A stretch of DNA of 64,000 nucleotides. Source: Lysobacter sp. (GTDB taxonomy: Bacteria; Pseudomonadota; Gammaproteobacteria; Xanthomonadales; Xanthomonadaceae). Of the stretch, positions 53,505 to 62,565 are shown piece by piece. A model generated the notes under the pieces. The model searched no databases. It had not been told where the DNA came from and saw nothing but the letters and a program-made list of their open reading frames with translations. A program made the translations under genes and the position numbers. The stretch lies in the NCBI GenBank assembly GCA_008015835.1, contig SSGH01000018.1, positions 1 through 64,000 on the forward strand, in the 5' to 3' direction. Within the stretch, counting starts at the first letter, position 1. Each line of letters opens with the position of its first letter.

Positions 53505-53765
53505 ACCCGTCTCCCATGAAATGGTGAAGCCTTCGGCGACTCGGACGAATGTCCGCGAACCTTGGCGACGAAAGAACGCATGATGGAACGCATCGCGATA
53601 TCCGATTCGCTCGCGCGGTCGTGTCCGGGCGATTCGCTCGAAGCTCGCTTGCGAACCATCATCGCGGCCCGATGGCCACGGCGAAATTCTCGTCCGGGAG
53701 GACGTAAAGTCTCTATTCCGGCCTTCGCCGGAGGCGCAAATTCAGCGTAAATACTGCGTCGCGGG
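53505..53765. other. kdpF upstream region
   Basis: 261 bp between kdpF and the exported protein gene. Besides the phased KdpE-like repeats at 53734-53754, no gene or terminator is evident. A possible short plus-strand frame (53562-53750) lacks coding character. Confidence 0.4.
53734..53754. promoter_or_regulatory. Putative KdpE operator upstream of kdpF
   Basis: GCGCAAATT at 53734 and GCGTAAATA at 53745 form a direct repeat with exactly 11-bp phasing, in the same orientation relative to kdpF as the boxes before kup. They lie about 230-250 bp upstream of the kdpF start, so either the 5' leader is long or they act from a distance. A degenerate third copy, GACGTAAAG, is at 53701. Confidence 0.55.
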
Positions 53766-53828
53766 TCAGTCGTTGAGGCCCAAGGTGTCGTCGGGCGTCG
53801 GCGCGTCTTCCATGTAGAGGGGCTTTTT
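53766..53828 (-). repeat. Right 63-bp direct repeat flanking the potassium island
   Basis: Identical in 59 of 63 bases to 40601-40663 and in the same orientation. It is the intact 3' end of the 53766-54407 gene. The pair brackets kup, both kdpDE pairs and kdpFABC (about 13.1 kb). Confidence 0.8.
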
Positions 53829-54407
53829 CGCGACCTGGCTGCGCTTCGCGGGGCGATCGACGTAGGTTTCGCCCTCGATTTCCGATTCGGTGGTCACGCG
53901 CGCGCCGGTTAATCGATTGGTGCTGATCGACGTCGAGCCATGCTGATTGGTGCGGCTGTAGAGCATGACGTCGTCGCCGATCAAGCGCATCCGCTTCGTC
54001 GCCGGTTCGTAGCGAAAGCGATACAACGATTGGATCGCGGTAGTGCCGCCGGTGAGGTCTTCCACCAGCAGCACGCCCTTCTTTGCGGTCAGCGCGGCGC
54101 TGCCGAGCGGCGAAATATCCATCTCCATTTCGCCGGCCGGGTCATAGTCCACATCGACCTCGGTCGCGTAACCGACCATCACTTTCAGTATTCGCCGCTC
54201 CTCGCCGCGCAGGACGAACGCGGAGTCGCGCAGACCGTCGCCGGTGAAATCGACATCCAGACGCGTTTCGACTTGTACCGACGGGTCGTTGTGGAGATAC
54301 GACTTCAGCGTGTCCTCTTCCATCAACGCCGGCTGTGGGCGCTCGTCGGCCAATGACGAGATCGCGGCGAGCGAAAGGAGCGAGACGAGCAGTCGGCGGT
54401 TCGGCAT
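53766..54407 (-). CDS. Exported protein with VCBS/FG-GAP-like repeat region, unknown function
   Basis: 213 residues from the ATG at 54407. Signal peptide MPNRRLLVSLLSLAAISSLA, cut before DERP. The mature part contains a repeat-like segment, DVDFTGDGLRDSAFVLRGEERRILKV, whose DxDxxGDG core recalls the calcium loop of FG-GAP/VCBS blades. The C-terminal 20 codons (KKPLYMEDAPTPDDTLGLND) are duplicated at 40601-40663. The stop codon is 261 bp from kdpF. The longer open frame upstream is rejected because it lacks the signal at its start. Confidence 0.78.
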   Translation of the reverse strand: MPNRRLLVSLLSLAAISSLADERPQPALMEEDTLKSYLHNDPSVQVETRLDVDFTGDGLRDSAFVLRGEERRILKVMVGYATEVDVDYDPAGEMEMDISPLGSAALTAKKGVLLVEDLTGGTTAIQSLYRFRYEPATKRMRLIGDDVMLYSRTNQHGSTSISTNRLTGARVTTESEIEGETYVDRPAKRSQVAKKPLYMEDAPTPDDTLGLND

Positions 54408-54539
54408 GGCGGCGGCTTGCGATGGGTTTGGGCGATAGTCAGTCCGGAAGAACGGAGAACGGCGGCTGGGAGGGACAACCTGTCGAGCGATCCAACGCTC
54501 AGTACGAGCGAAAAAGCGCAAGCGCGCTAGCATCGCTGG

Positions 54540-55082
54540 ATGCTCGAAGATCGACACGACGCTTACCGCCTATTGGAACGCCTCGGCGCTCCACCCAGAC
54601 TTCTGCGGCACCTCGCCCTGGTCGGCGAGGCGGCGGATGCGTTGATCCGCGAATATCGCGCGTTGGGCTTCGAAGCGGACATGCGATGGATCGAACTCGG
54701 CGTCGCCGTACACGACGCGGGCAAGATTCTGCATGCGTCGGAACTCGATACGCCCGGACATCGTCACGAAGCGGATGGCGAAGCGCTGCTGCTGCGGCAC
54801 GGCGTCGCTCCCAAAATCGCGCATTGCTGCGTTTCGCATGCGGCGTGGGATGCCGAGGACGTGAGCTTCGAGGAAAAATCCGTCGCGCTGGTCGACAAAC
54901 TCTGGAAAGGCAAACGCGAAACGGCATTGGAAATGGCGATCATCGACGCCGTCGCCGAACGGCTCGGCGTCGATCGCTGGGATGTGTTCGAGCGGATGGA
55001 CAGCGCGTTCGAAGCGATCGCGGCCGAGGGGCCGGAACGATTGGAAAGCAGTCGGTCGGACGACGGGGCCTGGTGGGTGTAA
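54540..55082 (+). CDS. HD-domain protein, putative phosphohydrolase
   Basis: 180 residues. A single HD domain: His24 (LLRHLALVG), the HD pair His58-Asp59 (LGVAVHDAGKIL), further histidines at about 74 and 76 (GHRHEADG) and a late Asp in ALVDKLWKGKR. The family hydrolyses phosphoesters (nucleotides or similar) with a metal. The substrate is unknown and there is no second domain. Start MLEDRHDAYRLL. Confidence 0.8.
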   Translation: MLEDRHDAYRLLERLGAPPRLLRHLALVGEAADALIREYRALGFEADMRWIELGVAVHDAGKILHASELDTPGHRHEADGEALLLRHGVAPKIAHCCVSHAAWDAEDVSFEEKSVALVDKLWKGKRETALEMAIIDAVAERLGVDRWDVFERMDSAFEAIAAEGPERLESSRSDDGAWWV

Positions 55083-55103
55083 GGGCCGTACGCAACCCGA
55101 CGG

Positions 55104-55517
55104 TCAACTTCGATTCGCGTCGGAAGGATGTCTGAGCCACGTCATGCAATGCGGGCACCACTCGAGCCTTTCCGGATGCGATGTCGTGAAATGTTTTCCG
55201 CTACGCCACAACACGATGGGTGTTCCGCAGCCCGGGCATACCGGTGTCCCCACGATGATGTTGTTCCAGATCATCGCGACCAGAGAGGTCAGTAGCCCGA
55301 TACCGACCGCCGATGCGACGATCCAGTTCGATGCTGTCGACATGCCCGTATCGGAGAATCCGTGTATCGCCCATTTCGAGAGCAACGCGACGACGATTGC
55401 GATCAAAGGCGCCGCCGCGAACACCGTACGCAATCTTCGCCTGATGGCGGGCCGCTTCGAGCACACCACCTTCCAAGCGTCGATATGGCGTTGATTGATG
55501 GGAGATCGTAGGTGCAT
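55104..55517 (-). CDS. Two-helix membrane protein with C-terminal zinc ribbon
   Basis: 137 residues. Two hydrophobic helices (about 33-48, VFAAAPLIAIVVALL, and 67-86, IVASAVGIGLLTSLVAM) are followed by CPGCG...CPHC, a four-cysteine pattern that should bind zinc. No family recognised. It overlaps no other supported gene and is convergent with the HD protein, 21 bp away. The ATG at 55517 lacks a strong ribosome-binding site. Confidence 0.6.
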   Translation of the reverse strand: MHLRSPINQRHIDAWKVVCSKRPAIRRRLRTVFAAAPLIAIVVALLSKWAIHGFSDTGMSTASNWIVASAVGIGLLTSLVAMIWNNIIVGTPVCPGCGTPIVLWRSGKHFTTSHPERLEWCPHCMTWLRHPSDANRS

Positions 55518-55592
55518 GGGAATTGGCGTATTGATCTGCGAATCCGCGCATTCGAAGGCGGGTATGACTCGGTCCGCGAACTTTACGCGACA

Positions 55593-56393
55593 TCACAGCG
55601 GCGTCGGATACACCCTACCCGCTCGTACCGGCTGAAAACAGCCGGCGGTCGCGTAAAAAGCGTCGTCTTGATCCGGATGCCAACCAGGAATGCCGGCCAG
55701 CGGCAGCGGGCGCAGTTCCAGCGGATCGTTCAACACGCGGCCGTCGGCGATCGCTCGCGCCACCGTCGCGACGCAGGCATCGTCGTCGGCATCGCTCTGC
55801 ACCACCAGACATTTGCCCACCGGGAACAAGGCCGGCACCAGCGCCATTTCCAGCAGCGCGTGGCCGATCGTCGCGACGATACGAATATCGCCATCGCGCC
55901 ATGCGTCGGCGCGTTCGCGGAACAAAACGTCCCAGGCATGCCGATCCCACAGCGCCAGCAGCGCGGGATCGCGCACACGCACGATCGCGCCGGCTTCGTC
56001 GAATTGGGTCAGCGCGTACTGCGCGCGGTCGCGTTGCGACGGGCCCATCAGCGCGATATGCGCGCGTTGGCGGGCGTTGAACGCGAGTTTGAGCGCGGGA
56101 TAACGGCACCACACGGCGGCGTTGAACAGGTCGTGCCAGTTTTCGGCGCGCGTCGCGATGCCGCCCTGGCCGATCCGGGTTTCGTAATGCAGACCGTCGT
56201 CGAGCAGGGCGTGATCCTGGACGACGAAGCGTTTGTCCGACAACGGCATCGCCGCGTTCAAGGCGTCGATGCGCGGCCACGCGTCCGCGACGAACCAATC
56301 GCGAAAGTCGGCGTAGCCGGCGAAGATCGGATGCGCGAAACGCGCCGGATCTACATCGGCTCGCGACGGCGCGACGAAGCGTCGTTTGCTCAT
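55593..56393 (-). CDS. DUF3025 family protein
   Basis: 266 residues from the ATG at 56393 (MSKRRFVAPS). Soluble, no signal peptide. Family-like blocks are WPRIDALNAAMPLS, HYETRIGQGGIATRAENWHDLFNAAVWCRYPALKLAFN and the C-terminal LPLAGIPGWHP. Function unknown. The open frame extends 64 codons upstream into rimO, which is rejected. It lies 13 bp after rimO on the same strand. Confidence 0.85.
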   Translation of the reverse strand: MSKRRFVAPSRADVDPARFAHPIFAGYADFRDWFVADAWPRIDALNAAMPLSDKRFVVQDHALLDDGLHYETRIGQGGIATRAENWHDLFNAAVWCRYPALKLAFNARQRAHIALMGPSQRDRAQYALTQFDEAGAIVRVRDPALLALWDRHAWDVLFRERADAWRDGDIRIVATIGHALLEMALVPALFPVGKCLVVQSDADDDACVATVARAIADGRVLNDPLELRPLPLAGIPGWHPDQDDAFYATAGCFQPVRAGRVYPTPL

Positions 56394-56406
56394 CCGCGCC
56401 TCGCCG

Positions 56407-57801
56407 TCAGTCGTCGATCTCGACCTCACCGTAGAGGTCGTGTTCGTCGCTGCCCATGATCGCGACATCGACGAAGCGGCCCGGCTGCAGCCCGGCTTCG
56501 CGGGCATTCTGGATCTGCACCAGGCCGTCGATCTCCGGCGCGTCGGCCATCGAACGCGCGATACCCAAGTCGCCGTCCACCGCATCCACCAAGCAGCGCT
56601 GCACGCTGCCGACCTTGTCGGCGAGCTTGGCTTCGGAAATCGTCGCCTGACGTTCCATGAAGCGGGCCAGACGCTCCTGCTTCACGTCCTCCGGCACCGG
56701 GTCGGGCAAAGAATTCGCGGCCGCGCCTTCGACCGGCGAATAGGCGAAGGCGCCGACGCGGTCGAGCTGCGCTTCGTCGAGGAATTCCAACAGCTCTTCG
56801 AACTCGGCCTCGGTTTCGCCCGGGAACCCGACGATGAAGGTGCTGCGGATCGTGATGTCCGGGCAGGTCTCGCGCCAGCGCTGGATGCGCTCGAGCGTTT
56901 TGTCCACAGCGCCCGGACGCTTCATCAATTTCAGCACGCGCGGACTGGCGTGCTGGAACGGAATATCCAGATACGGCAGCAATTTCGGCAGGCCGTCGGC
57001 GTTGCGGTCGGCCATCAGCGGAATGATGTCGTCGACGTGCGGATACGGATACACGTAGTGCAGGCGCGTCCACAGCCCGAGTTCCGACAAACCCTCGCAC
57101 AGCGCTTTCATGCGCGTTTGATAGGCCTTACCGCGCCACGTGCGCTCGGCGTATTTCGTATCGACGCCGTAGGCGCTGGTGTCCTGCGATATCACCAGCA
57201 ATTCCTTCACGCCGCCCATCGCCAGCTTTTCGGCTTCTCGCAGCACCTCGTCGACCGGCCGCGAGACCAAATCGCCGCGCATCGACGGAATGATGCAGAA
57301 GCTGCAGCGATGATTGCAGCCTTCGGAAATTTTCAGATACGCGTAATGCTTCGGCGTGAGCTTGATGCCGATGCCGTTCTGCAGCATGTCGTTGTCGTCG
57401 ATGCGACGCGGCACCAGATCGACGAACGGGTCGTGCGTGGGCGGCAGCGCCGCATGCACCGCGGCCATCACGCTGCCGTAATCCTGCGGGCCGGTGATCG
57501 CCAGCACATCGGGATGCGCTTCGCGAATCTGCTCGGGGCGTTTGCCCAGGCAACCGGTGACGATGACCTTGCCGTTCTCGGCCATCGCCTCGCCGATGGC
57601 GTCGAGCGATTCGGCGACGGCCGAGTCGATGAACCCGCAGGTGTTCACCACCACCACGTCGGCATCGTCGTAGGTCTGGACGATGTCGTAGCCCTCGACC
57701 TTCAACTGGGTGAGGATGCGCTCGGAATCGACCAGCGCCTTGGGGCAGCCCAAGCTGACGAAGCCGACTTTACGGCCGAGGGAGGAAGCAGGTTCGGACA
57801 T
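56407..57801 (-). CDS. rimO: Ribosomal protein S12 methylthiotransferase
   Basis: 464-residue radical-SAM enzyme that methylthiolates Asp88 (E. coli numbering) of S12. The N-terminal MTTase domain has three cluster cysteines (SLGCPK, VNTCGF, TGCLGK), the radical [11 protein letters not shown] lies in the middle, and a C-terminal TRAM domain ends GEVEIDD. RimO rather than MiaB is indicated by the start [17 protein letters not shown] and [21 protein letters not shown]. Confidence 0.95.
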   Translation of the reverse strand: MSEPASSLGRKVGFVSLGCPKALVDSERILTQLKVEGYDIVQTYDDADVVVVNTCGFIDSAVAESLDAIGEAMAENGKVIVTGCLGKRPEQIREAHPDVLAITGPQDYGSVMAAVHAALPPTHDPFVDLVPRRIDDNDMLQNGIGIKLTPKHYAYLKISEGCNHRCSFCIIPSMRGDLVSRPVDEVLREAEKLAMGGVKELLVISQDTSAYGVDTKYAERTWRGKAYQTRMKALCEGLSELGLWTRLHYVYPYPHVDDIIPLMADRNADGLPKLLPYLDIPFQHASPRVLKLMKRPGAVDKTLERIQRWRETCPDITIRSTFIVGFPGETEAEFEELLEFLDEAQLDRVGAFAYSPVEGAAANSLPDPVPEDVKQERLARFMERQATISEAKLADKVGSVQRCLVDAVDGDLGIARSMADAPEIDGLVQIQNAREAGLQPGRFVDVAIMGSDEHDLYGEVEIDD

Positions 57802-57941
57802 GGGCCGGCGACGGGCCGCGCGGCCCGGAGGTGTCGAAAGGAATGACGCGCAGTATACCGTCCCGTTCCGCGCGCCCGCCCGTCCGGTCGCCCGCCGTCG
57901 GCGTTAGGATGGGCGCTTCGGCACCGCTGAGGAGAACGACC

Positions 57942-58604
57942 ATGGGCGAGTGGATCCCGCTGACGACGCCGGACGGCCCGATCCGCGCCTGGCTGGCGCG
58001 CCCGGATGCCCCGCCGCGCGGCGCGCTGGTGGTGGTGCAGGAGATTTTCGGCGTCAACCCGCATATCCGGGCCGTGACCGACCGCTTCGCGCGCGCCGGC
58101 TTCACCGCGATGGCGCCGTCGTTGTTCGACCCGATCCGCCCCGATGTTCAGCTTCGCTACGACGACACAGGTGTCTCGCAGGGGCGCGACTACGCGGCGC
58201 AATTGGGTTTCGAACGCGCATTGAAAAGCGTCGGCGCGGCGGCGCGCTGGCTGCGCGAGTCGGGGCATCGCGTCGGCGCGGTGGGCTTCTGCTGGGGCGG
58301 CACGGTGGCGATGCTGGCGAACACGCGCCTGCATCTGCCCTCGGTCACGTACTACGGCGGACGCAGCGTGCCGTTTTTGGGCGAACCCGCATTGGCGCCG
58401 ATGCTGTTCCATTTCGGCGAACGCGACCGGCTGATCCCGCCGGAGGATGTCGAGAAGCACCGTCTGCATCATCCCGAGGCGGCGATTCATATGTATCCCG
58501 CCGGCCACGGCTTCAACTGCGACGAACGCGAGGACTACGACGCCGACAGCGCGGCGCTGGCGTGGTCGCGCACGGTCGAATTTTTCGAGGAGCATCTGCG
58601 ATGA
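57942..58604 (+). CDS. Dienelactone hydrolase family protein
   Basis: 220-residue alpha/beta hydrolase. Nucleophile Cys117 (VGFCWGGTV), Asp in FGERDRLIP and His in AGHGFNCDE complete the triad. GAGGAG precedes the ATG at 57942. The reaction on chlorocatechol-type dienelactones is family-typical but unproven here; no aromatic-degradation genes are near. It overlaps the HIT gene by 4 bp (ATGA). Confidence 0.88.
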   Translation: MGEWIPLTTPDGPIRAWLARPDAPPRGALVVVQEIFGVNPHIRAVTDRFARAGFTAMAPSLFDPIRPDVQLRYDDTGVSQGRDYAAQLGFERALKSVGAAARWLRESGHRVGAVGFCWGGTVAMLANTRLHLPSVTYYGGRSVPFLGEPALAPMLFHFGERDRLIPPEDVEKHRLHHPEAAIHMYPAGHGFNCDEREDYDADSAALAWSRTVEFFEEHLR

Positions 58605-59038
58605 CGCGACATGCCCACCCCGCCCCGCCCGGTTGGCATCTGCATCCGCAGTTAGCCGACGACACCCATCCGCTGGAGCATTGGCCGCTGTGCGAAGTGC
58701 GGCTGATGGACGACGCGCATCACCCGTGGTTGATTCTGGTGCCGCGGGTCGAGAACGCGACCGAAATCACCGATCTGGACGCCGCGCAGCAGGCCGAATT
58801 GATGCGCGAGATCGACCGCGCCGCGCGCGCGCTGCAGACGTCGATGCGACCGCACAAACTCAACGTCGCCGCGCTCGGCAATCAGGTGCCGCAGTTGCAT
58901 GTGCACATCATCGCGCGCTACCGCGACGACATCGCGTGGCCGCGCCCGGTCTGGGGCAACGCCACCGCGCAGTCGTATTCGCCGGAAGCGCTGATCGAAC
59001 GCGTGAGCGCGCTGCGCGGCGCATTGAGTTCGGCTTGA
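58601..59038 (+). CDS. HIT family protein
   Basis: 145 residues. The histidine triad (QLHVHIIARYRDD) lies near residue 100, preceded by the beta-sheet region (WLILVPRVENATEITDLDAAQQ). HIT proteins hydrolyse or transfer nucleoside phosphate esters. Here the triad reads HVHII, lacking the third conserved His of HxHxH (Ala-Arg follows). It is coupled to the dienelactone hydrolase. Confidence 0.85.
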   Translation: MTRHAHPAPPGWHLHPQLADDTHPLEHWPLCEVRLMDDAHHPWLILVPRVENATEITDLDAAQQAELMREIDRAARALQTSMRPHKLNVAALGNQVPQLHVHIIARYRDDIAWPRPVWGNATAQSYSPEALIERVSALRGALSSA

Positions 59039-59069
59039 CCCTGCCACCGTATCGCGAGAGACGCATCGC

Positions 59070-59336
59070 ATGGCGACGCCCCCACCTCTGCCTCCGAACC
59101 CGCCGCCGCTGATCAAGCTCGGCATGTGGGGCTTGTCCTCGCGCAAGATGGCGCTCGTCTGTCTCTGGTGTTGCGCCGTCTTGAGTGCGCTGTGCGCGCT
59201 GCTCGCCCTGATCACGCTCTGGGCCTTGATCGGCGTCGTTTATTTCCTTCCGTTCGTGTGGTGGTACTGGGCGGTGATCCGTTGGGTCGACCGGAACAAC
59301 GGCCGCTGGCCGGGTTTTTATTCGCTTTCCCATTGA
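59070..59336 (+). CDS. Small membrane protein, unknown
   Basis: 88 residues: a Pro-rich start, then one long or two adjacent hydrophobic segments (VCLWCCAVLSALCALLALIT and WALIGVVYFLPFVWWYWAVI) and a basic end RWVDRNNGRWPG. It overlaps the pxpB TTG start by 4 bp, so it may be cotranslated with the 5-oxoproline genes. No family recognised. Confidence 0.6.
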   Translation: MATPPPLPPNPPPLIKLGMWGLSSRKMALVCLWCCAVLSALCALLALITLWALIGVVYFLPFVWWYWAVIRWVDRNNGRWPGFYSLSH

Positions 59337-60028
59337 ATCCGACACCGACATTCGAAGCGCTCGCCGACGATGCCTGGCTGGTGCATCTCGGAAACGCGAC
59401 CGACCCGACATGCAATCCGCGCGTCCACGCGCTCGCCGCGCGCATCCGCGGCGCTTCGCCGGCGTGGTTGCGCGATCTGACGCCCGCCTACGCGAGTCTC
59501 GCAGTGTATTTCGACGACATGCGCGTCGATCCCGAGACGGTTCGCGATTGGCTGGAAGCGCAGGCGCTCGACGATGCCGAATCGACCACGACGTTGCGAG
59601 CCTCGCGAACGATCGAGATTCCCGTGCGCTACGGCGGCGCGTTCGGGGAAGACGTGGACGCCGCCGCCGCGCAGCTCGGGCTGACGGTTGACACACTGAT
59701 CGCGCGCCATGCCGCGCCGCTGTACACCGTCGCGATGATCGGCTTCGCGCCCGGGTTCCCGTATCTCAGCGGCCTCGATCCCGCGCTCGCGTTGCCCCGG
59801 CTCGCGACGCCGCGCACGCATGTGCCGGCTGGCAGCGTCGGCATCGGCGGCGCGCAGACCGGCGTCTATCCGCGCGAAAGCCCGGGCGGTTGGCGCTTGA
59901 TCGGACGCACGCCGCTGCGCTTGTTCGATCCGCTGCGCGCGACGCCGTCCTTGCTCGCGCCGGGCGACCGCGTGCGTTTCGTCGCGATCGACGACCACGC
60001 CTTCGCGGCGATGAGCGCAGGCGCATGA
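59333..60028 (+). CDS. pxpB: 5-oxoprolinase subunit PxpB
   Basis: 231 residues, KipI/PxpB family. With PxpC it forms the ATP-dependent part of prokaryotic 5-oxoprolinase, which opens 5-oxoproline to glutamate. The hallmark GFAPGFPYLSGL and the RTHVPAGSVGIGG block are clear. The start is probably a TTG at 59333, overlapping the preceding stop (TTGA), because the first ATG in frame would remove much of the N-terminal strand (TFEALADDAWLVHLG). Confidence 0.9.
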   Translation: MNPTPTFEALADDAWLVHLGNATDPTCNPRVHALAARIRGASPAWLRDLTPAYASLAVYFDDMRVDPETVRDWLEAQALDDAESTTTLRASRTIEIPVRYGGAFGEDVDAAAAQLGLTVDTLIARHAAPLYTVAMIGFAPGFPYLSGLDPALALPRLATPRTHVPAGSVGIGGAQTGVYPRESPGGWRLIGRTPLRLFDPLRATPSLLAPGDRVRFVAIDDHAFAAMSAGA

Positions 60029-61035
60029 ACGCATCGCGCATCGATGCCGAAACCGCGATCGTCATCGAAGTCGTCGCGCCCGGCGCGCAGACCAGCGTGC
60101 AGGATCTCGGCCGTCACGGTTGGCGGCATATCGGCGTGGGCGGCGCGGGCGCGCTCGATCCCGCGAGCGCGTCATTGGCGAATCGTTTGGTCGGCAATCC
60201 AGCGAACGCGGCGGTGCTGGAAATCGCGATGACCGGGCCGACGCTGGCGTTCGCGCAGCCGGTCCGCATCGCGCTGTGCGGCGCGGCGGCGCAGGCGCGC
60301 TTCGAAGCGCGCGACGGCGCGGTCGTCGATGTGCCCGGCGGACGGCCGGTCGCGCTGCCCGCCGGCCGTCTGCGCATCGGCGCGCTGCGCGACGGCGTGC
60401 GCGCGTGGTTGGCGATGTCGGGCGGCATCGACACGCCGCCGGTGCTCGGCAGCCGCAGCACGGACCTGCGCGGCGGGTTCGGCGGACTGGATGGCCGCGC
60501 ATTGCGCGCGGGCGACCGCCTACCGCTCGGCGCGCACGATCAGATCGACGCCATCGCGGCGCATGCGCCCGCGTGGTGGGTGTCGCTCGACGCGGGCATC
60601 GCGCGCGATGCGCCGATCCGCTTCGTCCCCGCGGTCGAGGCGGCGAATCGGCTGCGCGAACGCGCGTGGCGCGTGGAGGCGCGCAGCGATCGTCAGGGCA
60701 TGCGGCTGCAGGCCGACGGCGATGGCGAGACGTGCGCCGCGGGCTTGCCCGAACAGGTCTCGGCCGCGGTCGCGCCGGGCACCGTGCAATGGCCGCCCGA
60801 CGGCCGCCCGATCGTACTGCTCGCCGATGCGCAAACCGTCGGCGGTTATCCGCGCCTGGGGCATGTGATCGCCGCCGATCTGCCGCGCTTGGCCCAATGC
60901 CGCGCGGGCGACGCGCTGCGCTTCCAGGCGGTGGACAGTGCCGCCGCCGCGGAGGCATGGCGGCGACGGCGGGCCGAGATCGCGCGGCTAGAATGGGCGA
61001 TCGATCGCGCGCTCGCGGCGCGTCCGCGCGACTGA
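60025..61035 (+). CDS. pxpC: 5-oxoprolinase subunit PxpC
   Basis: 336 residues, KipA/PxpC (biotin-dependent carboxyltransferase-like) family. Conserved blocks: TSVQDLGRHGWRHIGVGGAGALD at the N-terminus, LGSRSTDLRGGFGG in the middle and LLADAQTVGGYPRLGHV near the C-terminus. Start ATG overlaps the pxpB stop (ATGA), so the partners are coupled. The N-terminal leader VIVIEVVAPGAQ is typical. Confidence 0.93.
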   Translation: MNASRIDAETAIVIEVVAPGAQTSVQDLGRHGWRHIGVGGAGALDPASASLANRLVGNPANAAVLEIAMTGPTLAFAQPVRIALCGAAAQARFEARDGAVVDVPGGRPVALPAGRLRIGALRDGVRAWLAMSGGIDTPPVLGSRSTDLRGGFGGLDGRALRAGDRLPLGAHDQIDAIAAHAPAWWVSLDAGIARDAPIRFVPAVEAANRLRERAWRVEARSDRQGMRLQADGDGETCAAGLPEQVSAAVAPGTVQWPPDGRPIVLLADAQTVGGYPRLGHVIAADLPRLAQCRAGDALRFQAVDSAAAAEAWRRRRAEIARLEWAIDRALAARPRD

Positions 61036-61066
61036 CCCACCGCCGCCCGCGCCTTTCCGGAGCCGC

Positions 61067-61825
61067 ATGCACACCATCGACCTCAACTGCGATCTCGGCG
61101 AAGGCTGCGGCAGCGACGCCGACATCGTGCCGCTGATCTCGTCGGCGAATATCGCGTGCGGCGCGCACGCCGGCGACGCCTCCACGATCCGCGCGACGCT
61201 GCGCCTCTGCGCCGCGCACGGCGTCGCCGCTGGCGCGCATCCGGGCTATGCCGATCGCGAGCATTTCGGCCGCCGCGAAACCGGCGACGATGCCGACGCC
61301 ATCGCGCGCAGCGTGACCGAGCAACTCGCGCATTTCGCCGCGCTGGCCCGCGAAGCAGGGATCGCCGTGTCGCACGTGAAACTGCACGGCGCGCTGTACA
61401 ACCGCGCGGCCGAAGACCTCGAGGTCGCCGACGCCATCGTGCGCACGGTGCGCGCGTTCGATCCGGCGACGACGCTGTTCGGGCTCTCGGGGTCGGCGCT
61501 GCTGATGATCGCCGCCGAAGCCGGTTTGCGCGTGGCGCACGAAGTCTTTCCCGATCGCGGCTACGACCTTGAAGGGCGTTTGCTGCCGCGCAGCCGACCG
61601 GATGCGGTGATCGCCGCGCCCGAAGAGGTCGCCGACCGTGCGTTTCTGCTCGCCGGCATGGGTTTGGCGAAAGACGAACGCGGCCGTCCGCTGATGCTGC
61701 GCGCCGATACGCTGTGTCTGCATGGTGATCGCGACGATGCGGTCGCGATCGCACAAGCTGTGCGCGAGCGTCTGGATCGCGCGGGTTTGCGGATCGTCGC
61801 GCCGACCACGAGCGCGACGCCATGA
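61067..61825 (+). CDS. pxpA: 5-oxoprolinase subunit PxpA
   Basis: 252-residue LamB/YcsF family protein. It acts with PxpBC in ATP-dependent hydrolysis of 5-oxoproline to glutamate. DLNCDLGEG at the start, IACGAHAGD, GAHPGYADREHFGRR and VKLHGALYNR are the defining motifs. It starts 31 bp after pxpC and overlaps the next gene by 4 bp. Confidence 0.95.
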   Translation: MHTIDLNCDLGEGCGSDADIVPLISSANIACGAHAGDASTIRATLRLCAAHGVAAGAHPGYADREHFGRRETGDDADAIARSVTEQLAHFAALAREAGIAVSHVKLHGALYNRAAEDLEVADAIVRTVRAFDPATTLFGLSGSALLMIAAEAGLRVAHEVFPDRGYDLEGRLLPRSRPDAVIAAPEEVADRAFLLAGMGLAKDERGRPLMLRADTLCLHGDRDDAVAIAQAVRERLDRAGLRIVAPTTSATP

Positions 61826-62565
61826 GCGGCGAGATCGTGAATTACTGGCCGCTGCTCGGCGTGTTGGCCGTCGTCGTCGGCTTTGCTTTGCGGCTGAATC
61901 CCGCATTGGTGGTGATGACCGCCGGCTTCATCACCGGCCTCGCCGCGAAACGCTCGCCGCTGGACGTGTTGGAGATCGTCGGCAAAGCCTTCACAGAGAA
62001 GCGCTTTCTGCTGCTGTTTCTGATCGCGTTGCCGGTGGTCGGCTTGTTGGAGCGACATGGCTTGAAGGAACACACGCAGGCGTGGATAGCGCGTCTGCGC
62101 GGCGCGACGATGAGCCGTCTGCTGATCGCGTATTTATTTTTGCGCCAACTCTTGTCCGCATTGGGGCTCACCAGCGTCGGCGGCCATCCGCAGACGGTGC
62201 GGCCGCTGGTCGCGCCGATGGCCGAAGCCGCCGCGGAAGCGAAGCACGGCGCGTTGTCGCAGGACGAGCGCGAGCGTATCCGCGCGATGGCCGCGGCCAC
62301 CGACAACGTCGGCCTGTTTTTCGGCGAGGACATCTTCATCGCCTTCGGCGCGGTGCTGCTGATCCAAGCGTTCTTCGCCGACAACGGCATGACGCTGGAA
62401 CCGCTGCATATCGCGCTCTGGGGCATCCCCACCGCCGTGTGCGCGTTCGCGATCCATGCCTGGCGCATCCAGCGCATGGAGCGTCGCATCGCGCAGGCCG
62501 CGCATCTCGCCTCGCAACCCGGCGAAGCCGCGAGCGCACGCGACGCATCGGACGAACCCGCATGA
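61822..62565 (+). CDS. DUF969 family membrane protein, probable 5-oxoproline permease component
   Basis: 247 residues, four to six hydrophobic segments (YWPLLGVLAVVVGFAL, FLLLFLIALPVVGLL, IFIAFGAVLLIQAFF). DUF969 and DUF979 always come in pairs and often neighbour pcp and pxp genes, which is why a transport role for 5-oxoproline or a similar substrate is inferred, not shown. The conserved LTSVGGHPQTVRPL block and TDNVGLFFGEDIF are present. Coupled to pxpA and to the DUF979 gene by short overlaps. Confidence 0.88.
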   Translation: MSGEIVNYWPLLGVLAVVVGFALRLNPALVVMTAGFITGLAAKRSPLDVLEIVGKAFTEKRFLLLFLIALPVVGLLERHGLKEHTQAWIARLRGATMSRLLIAYLFLRQLLSALGLTSVGGHPQTVRPLVAPMAEAAAEAKHGALSQDERERIRAMAAATDNVGLFFGEDIFIAFGAVLLIQAFFADNGMTLEPLHIALWGIPTAVCAFAIHAWRIQRMERRIAQAAHLASQPGEAASARDASDEPA

